Source of the DNA: Bacteroidales bacterium
GTDB lineage: Bacteria > Bacteroidota > Bacteroidia > Bacteroidales > UBA932
Direction of reading: 5' to 3'
Assembly (NCBI GenBank): GCA_017430365.1
Contig: JAFRNC010000004.1
Location: 124,001-188,000, forward strand
Length of the DNA: 64,000 nucleotides
How positions within the stretch are numbered: the first letter of the stretch is position 1; the number at the start of each line of letters is the position of its first letter. Of this stretch, positions 1 through 8,615 are shown piece after piece. Both the position numbers and the translations under genes were made by a program. The notes under the pieces were generated by a model. That model saw nothing but the letters and a program-made list of their open reading frames with translations. It was not told the origin of the DNA and searched no databases.

Positions 1-67
1 GCTCCAGCCACCATGAGTACCATTTGTCCTCAGTAAGGGAAGGGTCGTATTTAGCGGAAATGTCCAT
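1..67 (-). CDS. valS: valyl-tRNA synthetase, N-terminal 22 residues (runs off window)
   Basis: The reverse complement of the first 67 bases opens with ATG and reads MDISAKYDPSLTEDKWYSWW followed by LE. This matches the N-terminus of bacterial ValRS, where a K-Y-[DN]-P motif is followed by E-x-K-W-Y-x-x-W. The enzyme charges tRNA-Val in the cytoplasm. Only the start is present and the body lies beyond the window edge. A minus-strand -7 box (TATTTTTGC, 98-106) lies about 30 bases upstream, so the gene is transcribed away from the fucose-isomerase-like gene at 150. The short match limits certainty, but the motif is distinctive. Confidence 0.85.
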   Translation of the reverse strand, partial: MDISAKYDPSLTEDKWYSWWLE

Positions 68-97
68 TTGTGCAGGTCAAAAAGTCTGATATAATCT

Positions 98-128
98 GCA
101 AAAATAGTTATTTTAATCTTATCTTTGT
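98..128. promoter_or_regulatory. divergent Bacteroidota -7 boxes for valS (-) and the 150 gene (+)
   Basis: TATTTTTGC reads on the minus strand at 98-106 and TATCTTTGT on the plus strand at 120-128. Both fit TAnnTTTG. The boxes lie 13 bases apart, so the two promoters share upstream DNA. Confidence 0.65.
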
Positions 129-149
129 AACCCTCATCCAAGAATAGCC

Positions 150-1484
150 ATGCCGAACATAATTAATCTCGTAATTTTTTCATCATCGCTGCACGACAGT
201 ACGAGCGTCATAGCATCCCGCAACGATCTCATGGCAGGTCTGCGCAGGTTCGCCGACCTCGAGATCACATACCCTTCGATGCTCTCCGCGCGGAAACCGC
301 TCGAAAGACTTATCGACGGCGGCAACTGTCCCGGATGTGCACTGCCCGACGAGAGCCACCACAAGACCGTCTGCTTCATTGCGACAGGCGGCACGGAAGA
401 AATGTTCCGCAACTACGCCGACGCTATTCCCCGGCCCGTCCTCCTGCTTAGCGACGGACTCCACAACTCATTCGCCGCCTCTTTCGAGATCAAGTCCTAT
501 CTTTCAAGCCGCGGTATACCCAGCGCGCTGTTCAACGCCCCTCTCGACTACAACCCCGGATTTTTCAGGGAGCTGGAGAAGGATCTTTTCGGCGACGCCG
601 GGCTCGGAGACACCCTGCCCCCCTCAGATCCACTCCCGAAGCTTCCGAAGAACGTGGTGAAAGCCTTTGAAAAGACCAATATAGGGCTTATCGGCGGGGC
701 CAGCGACTGGCTCATCTCCTCAGGAATCAACCGTGACGAAGTTGTCCGGAATTACGGAGTGCGTTTCGACGACATCCCGCTCAAAGAACTCGAAGATGAC
801 TTCGCCGCAGCCGCTCCCGACGCTCCTGAAGTGGAGAAGGTGTGTCGCGACATGGGAAGGTACCTGTCCGGCGACAGGACACCCGACGACTTGCGCAACG
901 CGGCCAGGATGTATCTCGCGCTCCGCCGTATCTGCACCCGCCACGCCCTGAATGCCCTGACAATGAAATGCTTCGGAATCCTCAATTCCTGCCGCACGAC
1001 GGCATGCCTCGCCATGGCGATGCTGAATGACGAAGGCATAGTCTCCGGATGTGAAGGCGACATCCCGGCACTTTGGACCATGCTATATGCGAAATATGCA
1101 TGGGGAGAACCGGCATTCATGGCCAATCCCTCATCTTCCAACAGGCGCGAGCGTACGATCGATTTCGCACACTGCACCATACCCATGAAGATGGTTCACG
1201 GCTACCGCCTCCCCTCCCATTTCGAATCCCATTCAGGTATAGGCATCGCAGGCAGCGTCCCCAGCGGGCGATACCGCATCGTGAAAATATCAGGTGAAAA
1301 ACTGGACCGCTACTACGAAACCGAGGGCGATCTCATAATGAACACCAACATCCCGCAGCGCTGCCGCACCCAGATCAGGTTCCGTTTCAGTTCAGAGGAA
1401 GAGTTCGACCGCTTCTTCCGCGTCAGCAAAGGAAACCACATAATTCTGTGTAAAGCCGCTGGACAGGGAGGCCCATCACGTTGA
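150..1484 (+). CDS. fucose/arabinose isomerase-like protein
   Basis: A 444-residue cytoplasmic protein with no signal peptide. The C-terminal half has the arrangement of the L-fucose isomerase-like superfamily: a helical segment with TACLAMAMLNDEG (about 285-297), then GCEGDIPALWTM (about 300-311), where the family keeps an acidic CEGD metal/substrate motif, and later a conserved FAHC-x-IP stretch. The first 150 residues resemble the Rossmann-like N-terminal domain. The substrate cannot be read from sequence. The family includes ketol isomerases of fucose, arabinose and related sugars, and many members are uncharacterised. A -7 box at 120-128 gives a leader of roughly 15 bases. The 3' end overlaps maf on the opposite strand by 62 bases. 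Confidence 0.68.
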   Translation: MPNIINLVIFSSSLHDSTSVIASRNDLMAGLRRFADLEITYPSMLSARKPLERLIDGGNCPGCALPDESHHKTVCFIATGGTEEMFRNYADAIPRPVLLLSDGLHNSFAASFEIKSYLSSRGIPSALFNAPLDYNPGFFRELEKDLFGDAGLGDTLPPSDPLPKLPKNVVKAFEKTNIGLIGGASDWLISSGINRDEVVRNYGVRFDDIPLKELEDDFAAAAPDAPEVEKVCRDMGRYLSGDRTPDDLRNAARMYLALRRICTRHALNALTMKCFGILNSCRTTACLAMAMLNDEGIVSGCEGDIPALWTMLYAKYAWGEPAFMANPSSSNRRERTIDFAHCTIPMKMVHGYRLPSHFESHSGIGIAGSVPSGRYRIVKISGEKLDRYYETEGDLIMNTNIPQRCRTQIRFRFSSEEEFDRFFRVSKGNHIILCKAAGQGGPSR

Positions 1485-2001
1485 AATAGGAACCCCTGAT
1501 CGCGGTGATTCCCGTAAAGCCTATCCATTCCTGGACCCCATAAGCACCGGCCTTGTCATAGGGCCGGTATTTTTCTATGTAATAGTCGATCTCGGCTTCC
1601 GTCAGGGGTTTGAAATCCACCTCGGTGGTGTCGCTGAACGTATGGATCCTGTCAAGGGTGCGCAGGGCCACACCTGTGGTCACAGTGTGCGTGCGGCCTG
1701 AAAGTGCACTGAGCATCGCGGCGGCATCCTCCCTGTCGCGGGGTTTGCCGAGAATCTGTTCGTCAAGGAAAACGAGAGTGTCGGCGGTGATCAGGACTTC
1801 GCCCGGCTCAAGGCTGCGATGGAAGGTCTCGGATTTGTGCCGTGCCAGGAATTCGGGAATAGCGTAATGCGGAAGGTCGGCGCTGTAGGCCTCGCGTTCA
1901 TCCTTGCCGGGTTCGACCGTGAATTCTATATCGAGTCCTTTCAGGAGCTCCCTGCGGCGCGGCGACGCCGAGGCGAGCGTAAAAGTGTAATTTTCAAACA
2001 T
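1423..2001 (-). CDS. maf: Maf-family nucleoside triphosphate pyrophosphatase
   Basis: A 192-residue protein beginning MFENYTFTLASASPRRRELL. S-x-SPRR-x-LL is the Maf/YhdE substrate-binding signature. D-T-L-V (about 90-95) and the later KPRDREDAA-x-M-L and SGRTH-x-V-x-TG segments are also typical. Family members hydrolyse non-canonical or housekeeping NTPs such as dTTP, UTP or m7GTP to the monophosphate, and are linked to house-cleaning and septation. The start overlaps the kdsC stop by 8 bases, so the two genes are translationally coupled. Its end overlaps the plus-strand gene at 150-1484. Confidence 0.93.
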   Translation of the reverse strand: MFENYTFTLASASPRRRELLKGLDIEFTVEPGKDEREAYSADLPHYAIPEFLARHKSETFHRSLEPGEVLITADTLVFLDEQILGKPRDREDAAAMLSALSGRTHTVTTGVALRTLDRIHTFSDTTEVDFKPLTEAEIDYYIEKYRPYDKAGAYGVQEWIGFTGITAIRGSYFNVMGLPVQRLYTELCGFLC

Positions 2002-2566
2002 TTCTGCCGGTATTCTTCGCGAATTGTGTAATAGAATCCGGATGGCTGCCTTTCCAGGGATTCTTGGGATCGAAGAGCCATTTACCCTGAGGCTTCAGGA
2101 CCTTTTCGACCAGGTCGCGGATACAGCCGCGGCCCCCGTTGAACTGGGAGACCAGATCGGCGGCCTCACGTACTTCGGCTACGGCATCGGCGGGACATAC
2201 GCCCAGACCGGCAAGCTTCATTGCAGGAATGTCGGGGATGTCGTCGCCGACGAAAGCGACCTGGGACGGCTCCAGACCTACACGCTTGCAGAAATGGAGC
2301 AGGTCCTCAGCCTTGTCCTTCGACAGCATATACAGATGGTCGTCCCCTATGCCCAGCGAACGGGCGCGGTGAAGCAGGCTCTGCGAGACGCCTCCGGTGA
2401 TTATGGCGCAGGGAAAACCGTTGTCGACTGCCGTCCTCACGCCGAAACAGTCTTTCGAATTGAACTGCCGGAGCAGGTCGCCGTCAGGCATAGCCAGCAC
2501 CAGGCCGTCGGTAAAGACCCCGTCCACATCGAACGCAAAGGCCTTGATATCCTCAAATCGTATCAT
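1994..2566 (-). CDS. kdsC: 3-deoxy-D-manno-octulosonate 8-phosphate phosphatase (KdsC-type HAD)
   Basis: A 190-residue HAD phosphatase without a cap domain. Motif I is FAFDVDGVFTDG near the N-terminus, motif II is the AIITGG segment, and motif IV is FVGDDIPDIPAM. GDD-x-x-D is typical of KdsC, which dephosphorylates Kdo-8-P for lipopolysaccharide Kdo synthesis. The start is ATG at 2566. A TTG nine bases upstream is in frame but lies inside the -7 box TAACTTTGC (2572-2580), so it is not the start, and the leader is only a few bases. The maf start overlaps the stop codon region. Confidence 0.9.
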   Translation of the reverse strand: MIRFEDIKAFAFDVDGVFTDGLVLAMPDGDLLRQFNSKDCFGVRTAVDNGFPCAIITGGVSQSLLHRARSLGIGDDHLYMLSKDKAEDLLHFCKRVGLEPSQVAFVGDDIPDIPAMKLAGLGVCPADAVAEVREAADLVSQFNGGRGCIRDLVEKVLKPQGKWLFDPKNPWKGSHPDSITQFAKNTGRNV

Positions 2567-2571
2567 ACCGT

Positions 2572-2622
2572 GCAAAGTTACTCATTTGATTAGAAAACAT
2601 ACTGGAAAAAAGATAACTTTGC
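2572..2622. promoter_or_regulatory. divergent -7 boxes for kdsC (-) and the aldo/keto reductase (+)
   Basis: TAACTTTGC occurs on the minus strand at 2572-2580, six bases from the kdsC ATG, and TAACTTTGC on the plus strand at 2614-2622, 28 bases from the reductase ATG. The two boxes are identical in inverted orientation, with about 33 bases between them. Confidence 0.75.
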
Positions 2623-2649
2623 ATCGCACAGACAACCAATCCATTCACC

Positions 2650-3846
2650 ATGCAGTACAGAAAGGACAGAAACGGCACCGGGCTCTCCATCCTCGGTTAC
2701 GGATGCATGCGCTTCACCCGCAAGGGTGGCGGCATCGACCTGGAGAAGGCTGAAAAAGAGATCATGGCTGCCTACCGCGCTGGCGTCAACTACTACGATA
2801 CGGCGTACATATATCCAGGAAGCGAGGCCGTCCTTGGGCAGATCCTCGAGCGCAACGGAATACGCGGCAGAATCCATATCGCAACCAAACTCCCCCAGTA
2901 CCTGGTGCAGCGCAGGGCGGCACTCGACCGCTACTTCGACGAGCAATTGAAGCGGCTGCGGACAGACTATATCGACTATTACCTGATGCACCAGCTCACA
3001 GACTTCGCCCAGTGGGAGAAACTCAAGAACATAGGGATTCTGGAATGGATAGATGAAAAGAAGCGTTCCGGCGCCATCCATAACATAGGTTTCTCCTATC
3101 ATGGCAATTCCGACCAGTTCCTGCGGATCCTCGCCGACTACGACTGGGATTTCTGCCAGATACAATACAATTACCGCGACGAACACACCCAGGCCGGAGT
3201 CACCGGCCTGAAGGCCGCCGCTGCACGGGGCATCCCGGTTATCATCATGGAGCCGCTGCGCGGCGGCAAACTGGTGGACCTGCTCCCGGAATCAGCCAAA
3301 AAGATCATAGCCGGCAATCCGCGCGGCTGGACACCTGCCGCATGGGCCTTCCGATGGCTCTACAACCAGCCCGAAGTCACGGTCGTCCTCTCGGGCATGA
3401 ATTCCCTGGAGATGGTCGAAGAGAATGTACGGACGGCTTCCGAGGCGGGTATCGACGCCTTCACTGAGGAGGACTACGCCCTGATCGACCGGGTACGGCA
3501 GGAGATCAGACGCACGGAAAAGGTCGGCTGCACCGGCTGCAGGTACTGCATGCCCTGTCCGCAGGGCGTGGACATCCCCGGGGCGTTCAGATGCTACAAT
3601 GCAATGTACAGTGAATCCAAGTCTGCCGGGCGTTTCCAATACGCACAGACTGTCGGCATGACCCAAAAGCCCGCATTCCCTTCACAATGCATAGAATGCG
3701 GCAAATGCGAGAAGCACTGCCCGCAGGCCATCCCCATAAGGGAAAAACTTAAGGAAGCCGACAAGGCCCTTCTTCCGCTGCACTACCGCATCGGCATCGG
3801 AATCGTACGCCGTTTCATGTTCAGGAAAAAGACCCGCCGTTCCTAA
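2650..3846 (+). CDS. aldo/keto reductase with C-terminal 2x[4Fe-4S] domain
   Basis: A 398-residue cytoplasmic oxidoreductase. The AKR barrel occupies residues 1 to about 290, with the tetrad recognisable as D50, Y55, K80 (IATKL) and H114 (MHQL). A ferredoxin-like tail carries cysteines C294, C297, C300, C303 and C347, C350, C353, C357, in two CxxCxxCxxC-type clusters. This AKR plus 4Fe-4S layout is common in anaerobes. The physiological substrate is unknown, and the clusters suggest ferredoxin-coupled electron transfer, which is inference. It is preceded by a good promoter and converges on trmO with a 4-base overlap. Confidence 0.92.
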   Translation: MQYRKDRNGTGLSILGYGCMRFTRKGGGIDLEKAEKEIMAAYRAGVNYYDTAYIYPGSEAVLGQILERNGIRGRIHIATKLPQYLVQRRAALDRYFDEQLKRLRTDYIDYYLMHQLTDFAQWEKLKNIGILEWIDEKKRSGAIHNIGFSYHGNSDQFLRILADYDWDFCQIQYNYRDEHTQAGVTGLKAAAARGIPVIIMEPLRGGKLVDLLPESAKKIIAGNPRGWTPAAWAFRWLYNQPEVTVVLSGMNSLEMVEENVRTASEAGIDAFTEEDYALIDRVRQEIRRTEKVGCTGCRYCMPCPQGVDIPGAFRCYNAMYSESKSAGRFQYAQTVGMTQKPAFPSQCIECGKCEKHCPQAIPIREKLKEADKALLPLHYRIGIGIVRRFMFRKKTRRS

Positions 3847-4553
3847 AAGGCACGTATGATGCCCGAAGACACGACGAAATGGATGTCACGTCCGGCGTAG
3901 GACATCCCGTAAGTACGGCCGACATCGGGTTGACCGGCATGATATGCCGGACGGGGATCCTGTGCGAGTATCTCTCGAAGGGCGGCCAGCTGGTCGTCCG
4001 TGAGGCCGGCGGCCAGGGAGGGATCTATTTCAACTTCGAGCAGGGTCTGCGGATTGGCTCCGACAAAACCGTCGGTGGCTTCCGGATGGGAATCGGCACC
4101 AGGCAGGTATGGTTTGATATCGTAGATCGGCGTACCGTCCATCAGGTCGGCGCCGGAAACAATCAGGACTAGCCCGTTATCACCGTCGGATTCGATTCCT
4201 TCGAGGCGGACCGACGACAGCCCTATCGGATTCGGTCTGAAAGGCGAACGGGTGGCGAAAACGCCCATCCGGACGTTTCCTCCCAGCCTCGGCGGCCTGA
4301 CAGTCGGAGACCAGTGTCCGGACAGTGCCGGCGTGGGTCGGCCTGCCGCACTTTGGGATGCCGGAGTCTCATTCGCTGAAAACCCCCATATCAGCCAGAT
4401 ATGTGAAAAACCATCAAGTCCGCGGAGAGCCTCAGGTACACGGAAGGCAGGCTCGAAGACGATCCTGGACCGCAACGACGGAGCCAGACCGCTCTGCCGC
4501 GGCAGCCCGAACTTTGTCGGGAAATCGTTGTGTATGCGGGCTATGACCTCCAT
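3843..4553 (-). CDS. trmO: tRNA m6t6A37 methyltransferase, TsaA/TrmO family
   Basis: A 236-residue protein of the TsaA-like/TrmO (VirR/YaeB) family. It has I-x-x-DFP-x-KFG-x-P-RQ near the N-terminus, DGFSHIWLIW (about 46-55), RMGVFATRSPFRPNPIGLS (about 95-113) and the later DIKPYLP motif, all diagnostic. TrmO uses S-adenosylmethionine to methylate N6 of t6A37 in certain tRNA-Thr species. A tRNA-Thr lies in the same window at 32464-32536. The start ATG at 4553 directly abuts an inverted repeat shared with the divergent ABC-F gene. Confidence 0.92.
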   Translation of the reverse strand: MEVIARIHNDFPTKFGLPRQSGLAPSLRSRIVFEPAFRVPEALRGLDGFSHIWLIWGFSANETPASQSAAGRPTPALSGHWSPTVRPPRLGGNVRMGVFATRSPFRPNPIGLSSVRLEGIESDGDNGLVLIVSGADLMDGTPIYDIKPYLPGADSHPEATDGFVGANPQTLLEVEIDPSLAAGLTDDQLAALREILAQDPRPAYHAGQPDVGRTYGMSYAGRDIHFVVSSGIIRAF

Positions 4554-4596
4554 TACAATGCGAAGATAGCTATTTTTAGGCTATCTTTGCATTGTA
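4554..4596. promoter_or_regulatory. palindromic divergent promoter, trmO / ABC-F
   Basis: The arms 4554-4570 and 4580-4596 are inverted repeats matching at 16 of 17 bases around a 9-base T-rich spacer. Each arm holds a -7 element: TATCTTCGC on the minus strand (4560-4568) and TATCTTTGC on the plus strand (4582-4590). Each arm ends at or beside the start codon, so both mRNAs should be leaderless or nearly so. Confidence 0.75.
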
Positions 4597-6374
4597 TGGC
4601 CTCTTACCTCCAGATAGAGAACATTTCCAAGTCGTACGGCCCGAAAGTGCTGTTCGACCATATCGGCTTCAATGTCAACGAAGGCGACAAGATAGCCCTG
4701 ATCGCCCCGAACGGCACAGGCAAGACCTCGCTCATGCGCATCCTCGCAGGCAAGGACAAATCCGATTCGGGCGGACAGATCAAGTTCCTGAAAGAGATAC
4801 GTATCGCTTTCCTGGAGCAGGACTATGATTTCGACCCGGATGCCACCTTGCTCGACCAGGTCCTTTCCGGAAGCACCCCCTTCATGGAACATCTCGACGA
4901 AGAGGGTAGATTCGAATACGAACGCCGCATAATCCGAATCCTGACCGAATTCGGGCTGCGCCCGGACCAGCGCATGGCAGACCTGTCCGGCGGTGAGATC
5001 AAACGCGTCGCAATCACACAGGTCCTCGCCCCGGAAGCCGACTTCCTCATCCTGGACGAGCCCACGAACCATCTCGACGTCGACGCAATCGAATATCTGG
5101 AGAATTATCTGCGCCGCTCGCGCTGCACACTTTTCATGGTCACCCACGACCGCTATTTCCTCGACCGCGTCTGCAACATCGTGATGGAGCTCGACCACGG
5201 ACAGATATACGTCTACAAGGGAGACTATGAAAACTATCTTGAAAAACGTGCGGAAAGGATTGCCAACTACAATGCCGAGACCGACAAGGTACGAAACCTC
5301 CTGCGGCGCGAACTGGAATGGATGCACGCCACCCCGTGCGCCCGCACCGGCAAGGCCAAATACCGCAAGCAGGCCTTCTGGGACCTGAAGGGACGCGCCG
5401 AACAGGCCTATACCATCCGTCAGGTCTCGATGGAAGCCCTCGAAGGCGCCACCCGGCTCGGCACCAAAATCATCGACTGCTACGACGTCTCCTTCGGATA
5501 TGGCGAAGGCGGGGCACTGGTCAAAGATTTCAGCTACAAGTTCCAGCGATACGACCGCATAGGGATAGTGGGCAGGAACGGAATCGGCAAGAGCACCTTC
5601 ATAGACCTGCTTATCGGATTGCTTGAACCGGCCTCCGGCCGCATCGAGCGCGGGGAATCACTCAAGATAGGCTACTACCGGCAGGACGGCATGCAGTTCG
5701 ACGAAGGCCAGACCGTGCTGGAAACCGTCAGCAACCTCGGGCTCCTGAACCAGTTCCTGTTCCCTCACGACATGCTGAACAACCCTGTCAGCAAACTTTC
5801 CGGCGGCGAAAAACGGCGGCTCTACCTGCTGACCATACTGATGCAGCAGCCCAACTTCCTTATACTCGACGAACCCACCAACGACCTCGATATCGTCACC
5901 CTCAACATCCTCGAGGAATACCTGCTGGACTTCAAGGGTTCCCTGATCGTCGTATCCCATGACCGCCACTTCCTCGACCGCGTGGTCGACCACCTGCTTG
6001 TATTCTGCGGCGACGGGCTCATAAAGGACTTCGTAGGCGGCTATACGGAATACCGGACATTCATCAAGGATTACGAAGCCGAAAAGCTGCGCCAGACAAG
6101 ACAGCTGTCAGACAACAGTGCAGAGCCGCAGAAGAAAACCTCCCAGCCGGAACATGGCGAACGCAAGAAACGGCTCTCCTACAAAGAACAGCGCGAACTA
6201 GAGCAGCTTGAAACCGAACTTCGGAAACTCAACGCTGAAAAAAGCGGAATCGAAGCACTCCTCTCCCGCCCCGACGCCCCATACGGACAGATCAGGGAAG
6301 CTTCCGAACGCTACGAAGCGCTCAAGCGGGAAATCGATGAAAAAGAATTCCGCTGGCTGGAACTGAGCCTCTGA
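4596..6374 (+). CDS. ABC-F family ATPase (Uup/EttA-like)
   Basis: A 592-residue soluble protein with two ABC domains and no membrane segments. Domain 1 has Walker A APNGTGKT (38-45), signature LSGGE and Walker B LILDEPTNHLD. Domain 2 has GRNGIGKST, KLSGGEKRR and LILDEPTNDLD. Between them lies the interdomain linker, and a charged coiled-coil tail (about 515-585) resembles the Uup C-terminus. ABC-F proteins act on the ribosome or, for Uup, in DNA metabolism and ribosome biogenesis. The start is MASYLQIENI, because longer in-frame readings would begin inside the promoter. There is no specific indication of antibiotic resistance. Confidence 0.93.
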   Translation: MASYLQIENISKSYGPKVLFDHIGFNVNEGDKIALIAPNGTGKTSLMRILAGKDKSDSGGQIKFLKEIRIAFLEQDYDFDPDATLLDQVLSGSTPFMEHLDEEGRFEYERRIIRILTEFGLRPDQRMADLSGGEIKRVAITQVLAPEADFLILDEPTNHLDVDAIEYLENYLRRSRCTLFMVTHDRYFLDRVCNIVMELDHGQIYVYKGDYENYLEKRAERIANYNAETDKVRNLLRRELEWMHATPCARTGKAKYRKQAFWDLKGRAEQAYTIRQVSMEALEGATRLGTKIIDCYDVSFGYGEGGALVKDFSYKFQRYDRIGIVGRNGIGKSTFIDLLIGLLEPASGRIERGESLKIGYYRQDGMQFDEGQTVLETVSNLGLLNQFLFPHDMLNNPVSKLSGGEKRRLYLLTILMQQPNFLILDEPTNDLDIVTLNILEEYLLDFKGSLIVVSHDRHFLDRVVDHLLVFCGDGLIKDFVGGYTEYRTFIKDYEAEKLRQTRQLSDNSAEPQKKTSQPEHGERKKRLSYKEQRELEQLETELRKLNAEKSGIEALLSRPDAPYGQIREASERYEALKREIDEKEFRWLELSL

Positions 6375-6456
6375 CTTCTAATCCTCTACCGGGACTTGCT
6401 GCAGGCAATCGCATGCAGTGCGGACAATATAGTTACACACAATAGCTCATTTTTCC

Positions 6457-6465
6457 TACCTTTGC
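6457..6465 (+). promoter_or_regulatory. -7 box for the M13 peptidase
   Basis: TACCTTTGC, 31 bases before the ATG at 6497, in a 122-base intergenic gap that otherwise holds nothing I recognise. Confidence 0.65.
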
Positions 6466-6496
6466 ACCGCAGAAAACGAGTACAAATCAAATATCC

Positions 6497-8524
6497 ATGA
6501 AAAAGATGATTTTCTTTCTGGCAGCAGTGGGACTGGTAGCAGCCTCCTGCGGCACAAAGCAGCCGGCCAAACTTGCCGGTATCAACTATGATTACATGGA
6601 CACCACGGCCCGTCCCGGCGATGACTTCGCACAGTACGCAACGGGCCACTGGTCCGATTTCAACCCGCAGCCGCCGGAGTACCCTTCCTGGGGCGCTTTC
6701 GCCAAACTCGGGGAAGAAAACATCAAGACCCTTTCGGGCCTGATCCAGGAAATCGCCGCCAAGGACAATGAAAATGGAAGCATCGCCCGGAAGATCGGTG
6801 ACCTCTACAACATGGCCATGGACTCGACGCGCCTGAACGCCGAAGGAGCTGCGCCTCTCCGTGCGCACCTGGCGGAAATCGACGCCCTCGGCAGCCGCGA
6901 GGCCCTGCTGGATTACTGTGCGAAGGAGCACGACAATCTGCTGTTCAGCATGTACGTGGGTGCCGATGAGAAGGATTCCGACAACAACATCGTCTCCATT
7001 GGACAGGGTGGCCTGACCCTTGGCAACAAGGAGTACTATTCTTCCAAGGATCCCCAGAACGTGATGGTCCGCGAAGCCACCAAGGAGCATATGAAGAATC
7101 TCTTCGTGCTGGCAGGATATCCCGAGAAAGAGGCTGCCGCCAAGGTCGCCCGCATCTGGGCCCTGGAGACCGAACTTGCCGCAACCCACTACTCCATGGA
7201 AGAGCAGCGTATCCCCGAGAAGAACTACCACAAGATGAGCGTCGAGGAACTGAACACGCTCTGCAAGCCCTTCGACTGGAAGAAATATCTGACGACCTAC
7301 CGCTACGACAAAACCGAACAGGTCGACGTCGGCCAGCCCGAACCCGTGGCCAAGGCCTGCAAGCTGCTGATGACAGCTCCGCTCGAAACCCTCAAGGACA
7401 TCTATCGCTGGCAGGTCATCAACGGCGGCTCCTCGCTGCTGTCCGATGACTTCATCCAGGAGAATTTCGAATACAGCCGCAAGATCTACGGCACCCAGGA
7501 TGTCACTCCGCGCTGGAAACGCGCTGTCAACCTGGTTGACGGCCTGATGTCCGACGCCGTGGGCCAGATGTACGTGGAGAAATACTTCCCGGCAGAGGCC
7601 AAGGCTGAGATGCTCGACCTGGTCGGCAAGCTCCAGAAATCGCTGGGTGAACGCATCAAGGCCCAGGAATGGATGACCGAGGAGACCAAGGCCAAGGCCC
7701 TCGACAAACTCTCCGCCTTCACTGTCAAAGTGGGATATCCCGACAAGTGGGACGACCTTACCCCGCTGGTGATCGACCCTGAGAAGTCGCTCTACGAGAA
7801 CGCCCGCGCCGCTACCGAATTCTACTGGAACCTGAATTACAACAAACGCTACAACAAACCGGTAGACAAGGACGAATGGCTGATGCCCGCCCAGATGGTC
7901 AATGCTTACTACAACCCGACCACCAACGAGATCTGCTTCCCCGCCGCCATACTGCAGCCGCCGTTCTTCGATCTCAAGAACGATGCAGCCGCCAACTACG
8001 GTGCCATCGGCGTCGTGATCGGCCACGAGATGACCCACGGCTTCGACGACCAGGGACGCCTCTACACCAAGGAGGGCAACCTCCAGAACTGGTGGACCGA
8101 CGCCGACGCGGAGGCTTTCAAGAAGCCCTGCGACGCAATGGTCGACTACTTCAACTCCCTCTGGGTCATTCCCGGTGAACTGCACGCCAACGGTGCCCTC
8201 ACCCTGGGCGAGAACCTGGCTGACCACGGCGGCCTGAACATCGCCTTCAATGCCTTCCAGATGTGGCAGAAGGAGAACGGCAAACTCGGCGATGACCACG
8301 GCTTCACGCCCGAGCAGCGTTTCTTCCTCGCCTATGCGAATGTATGGGCCGGAATCACCTCTCCCGAGATGCTCCGCTACCGTACCATGATGGACGTGCA
8401 TTCCATCCATTACCTCCGCATCAACGGAGCCCTGGCCCAGTGCGACTTCTGGTACGATGCATTCGGCATCCAGCCTGGCGACGCCATGTACGTTGCCCCT
8501 GAAAACCGAGTCAAAGTGTGGTAA
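6497..8524 (+). CDS. pepO: M13 family zinc metallopeptidase lipoprotein (PepO/neprilysin-like)
   Basis: A 675-residue lipoprotein with a short signal and lipobox ending at Cys18. The M13 N-terminal helical domain begins at about residue 38 (TTARPGDDFAQYATG). The catalytic part has H510-E-M-T-H514 and the third zinc ligand E572 in TLGENLADHGGL. The C-terminus has RYRTMMDVHS and a terminal VKVW, matching the family's CxxW-type end. Members cleave oligopeptides of limited size in the envelope. The gene is monocistronic, with its own promoter and a strong terminator at 8545-8576. Length is normal for the family. Confidence 0.96.
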   Translation: MKKMIFFLAAVGLVAASCGTKQPAKLAGINYDYMDTTARPGDDFAQYATGHWSDFNPQPPEYPSWGAFAKLGEENIKTLSGLIQEIAAKDNENGSIARKIGDLYNMAMDSTRLNAEGAAPLRAHLAEIDALGSREALLDYCAKEHDNLLFSMYVGADEKDSDNNIVSIGQGGLTLGNKEYYSSKDPQNVMVREATKEHMKNLFVLAGYPEKEAAAKVARIWALETELAATHYSMEEQRIPEKNYHKMSVEELNTLCKPFDWKKYLTTYRYDKTEQVDVGQPEPVAKACKLLMTAPLETLKDIYRWQVINGGSSLLSDDFIQENFEYSRKIYGTQDVTPRWKRAVNLVDGLMSDAVGQMYVEKYFPAEAKAEMLDLVGKLQKSLGERIKAQEWMTEETKAKALDKLSAFTVKVGYPDKWDDLTPLVIDPEKSLYENARAATEFYWNLNYNKRYNKPVDKDEWLMPAQMVNAYYNPTTNEICFPAAILQPPFFDLKNDAAANYGAIGVVIGHEMTHGFDDQGRLYTKEGNLQNWWTDADAEAFKKPCDAMVDYFNSLWVIPGELHANGALTLGENLADHGGLNIAFNAFQMWQKENGKLGDDHGFTPEQRFFLAYANVWAGITSPEMLRYRTMMDVHSIHYLRINGALAQCDFWYDAFGIQPGDAMYVAPENRVKVW

Positions 8525-8544
8525 TCACTTCCGCCGGATGATTG

Positions 8545-8576
8545 AAGCGGCCCGCCTGTGCGGGCCGCTTTTTTGT
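8545..8576 (+). terminator. rho-independent terminator after the M13 peptidase
   Basis: A perfect 11-bp stem (8545-8555 with 8560-8570), four-base loop and T-run. Confidence 0.92.
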
Positions 8577-8600
8577 TGCCAGGACTGATGAAGAAATTGC

Positions 8601-8609
8601 TATCTTTGC
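8601..8609 (+). promoter_or_regulatory. -7 box for the 8616 gene
   Basis: TATCTTTGC, six bases before the ATG at 8616, so the transcript is close to leaderless. Confidence 0.7.
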
Positions 8610-8615
8610 ATCATC

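Noticed and set aside
4596..6374. ABC-F protein as an antibiotic-resistance gene
   Set aside because: It has the Uup-like C-terminal coiled coil and sits with trmO; nothing specific to resistance ABC-F proteins is visible.
6375..6456. Weak inverted sequence with TGCAGG and GCATGCAG before the M13 gene
   Set aside because: Arms are short and imperfect, with no T-run; it does not rise above chance.
6386..8410. Long minus-strand open frame opposite the M13 peptidase gene
   Set aside because: It is the mirror of a GC-rich coding frame, has no homology to any family I know, and the plus strand has a lipobox, HExxH and a promoter plus terminator.
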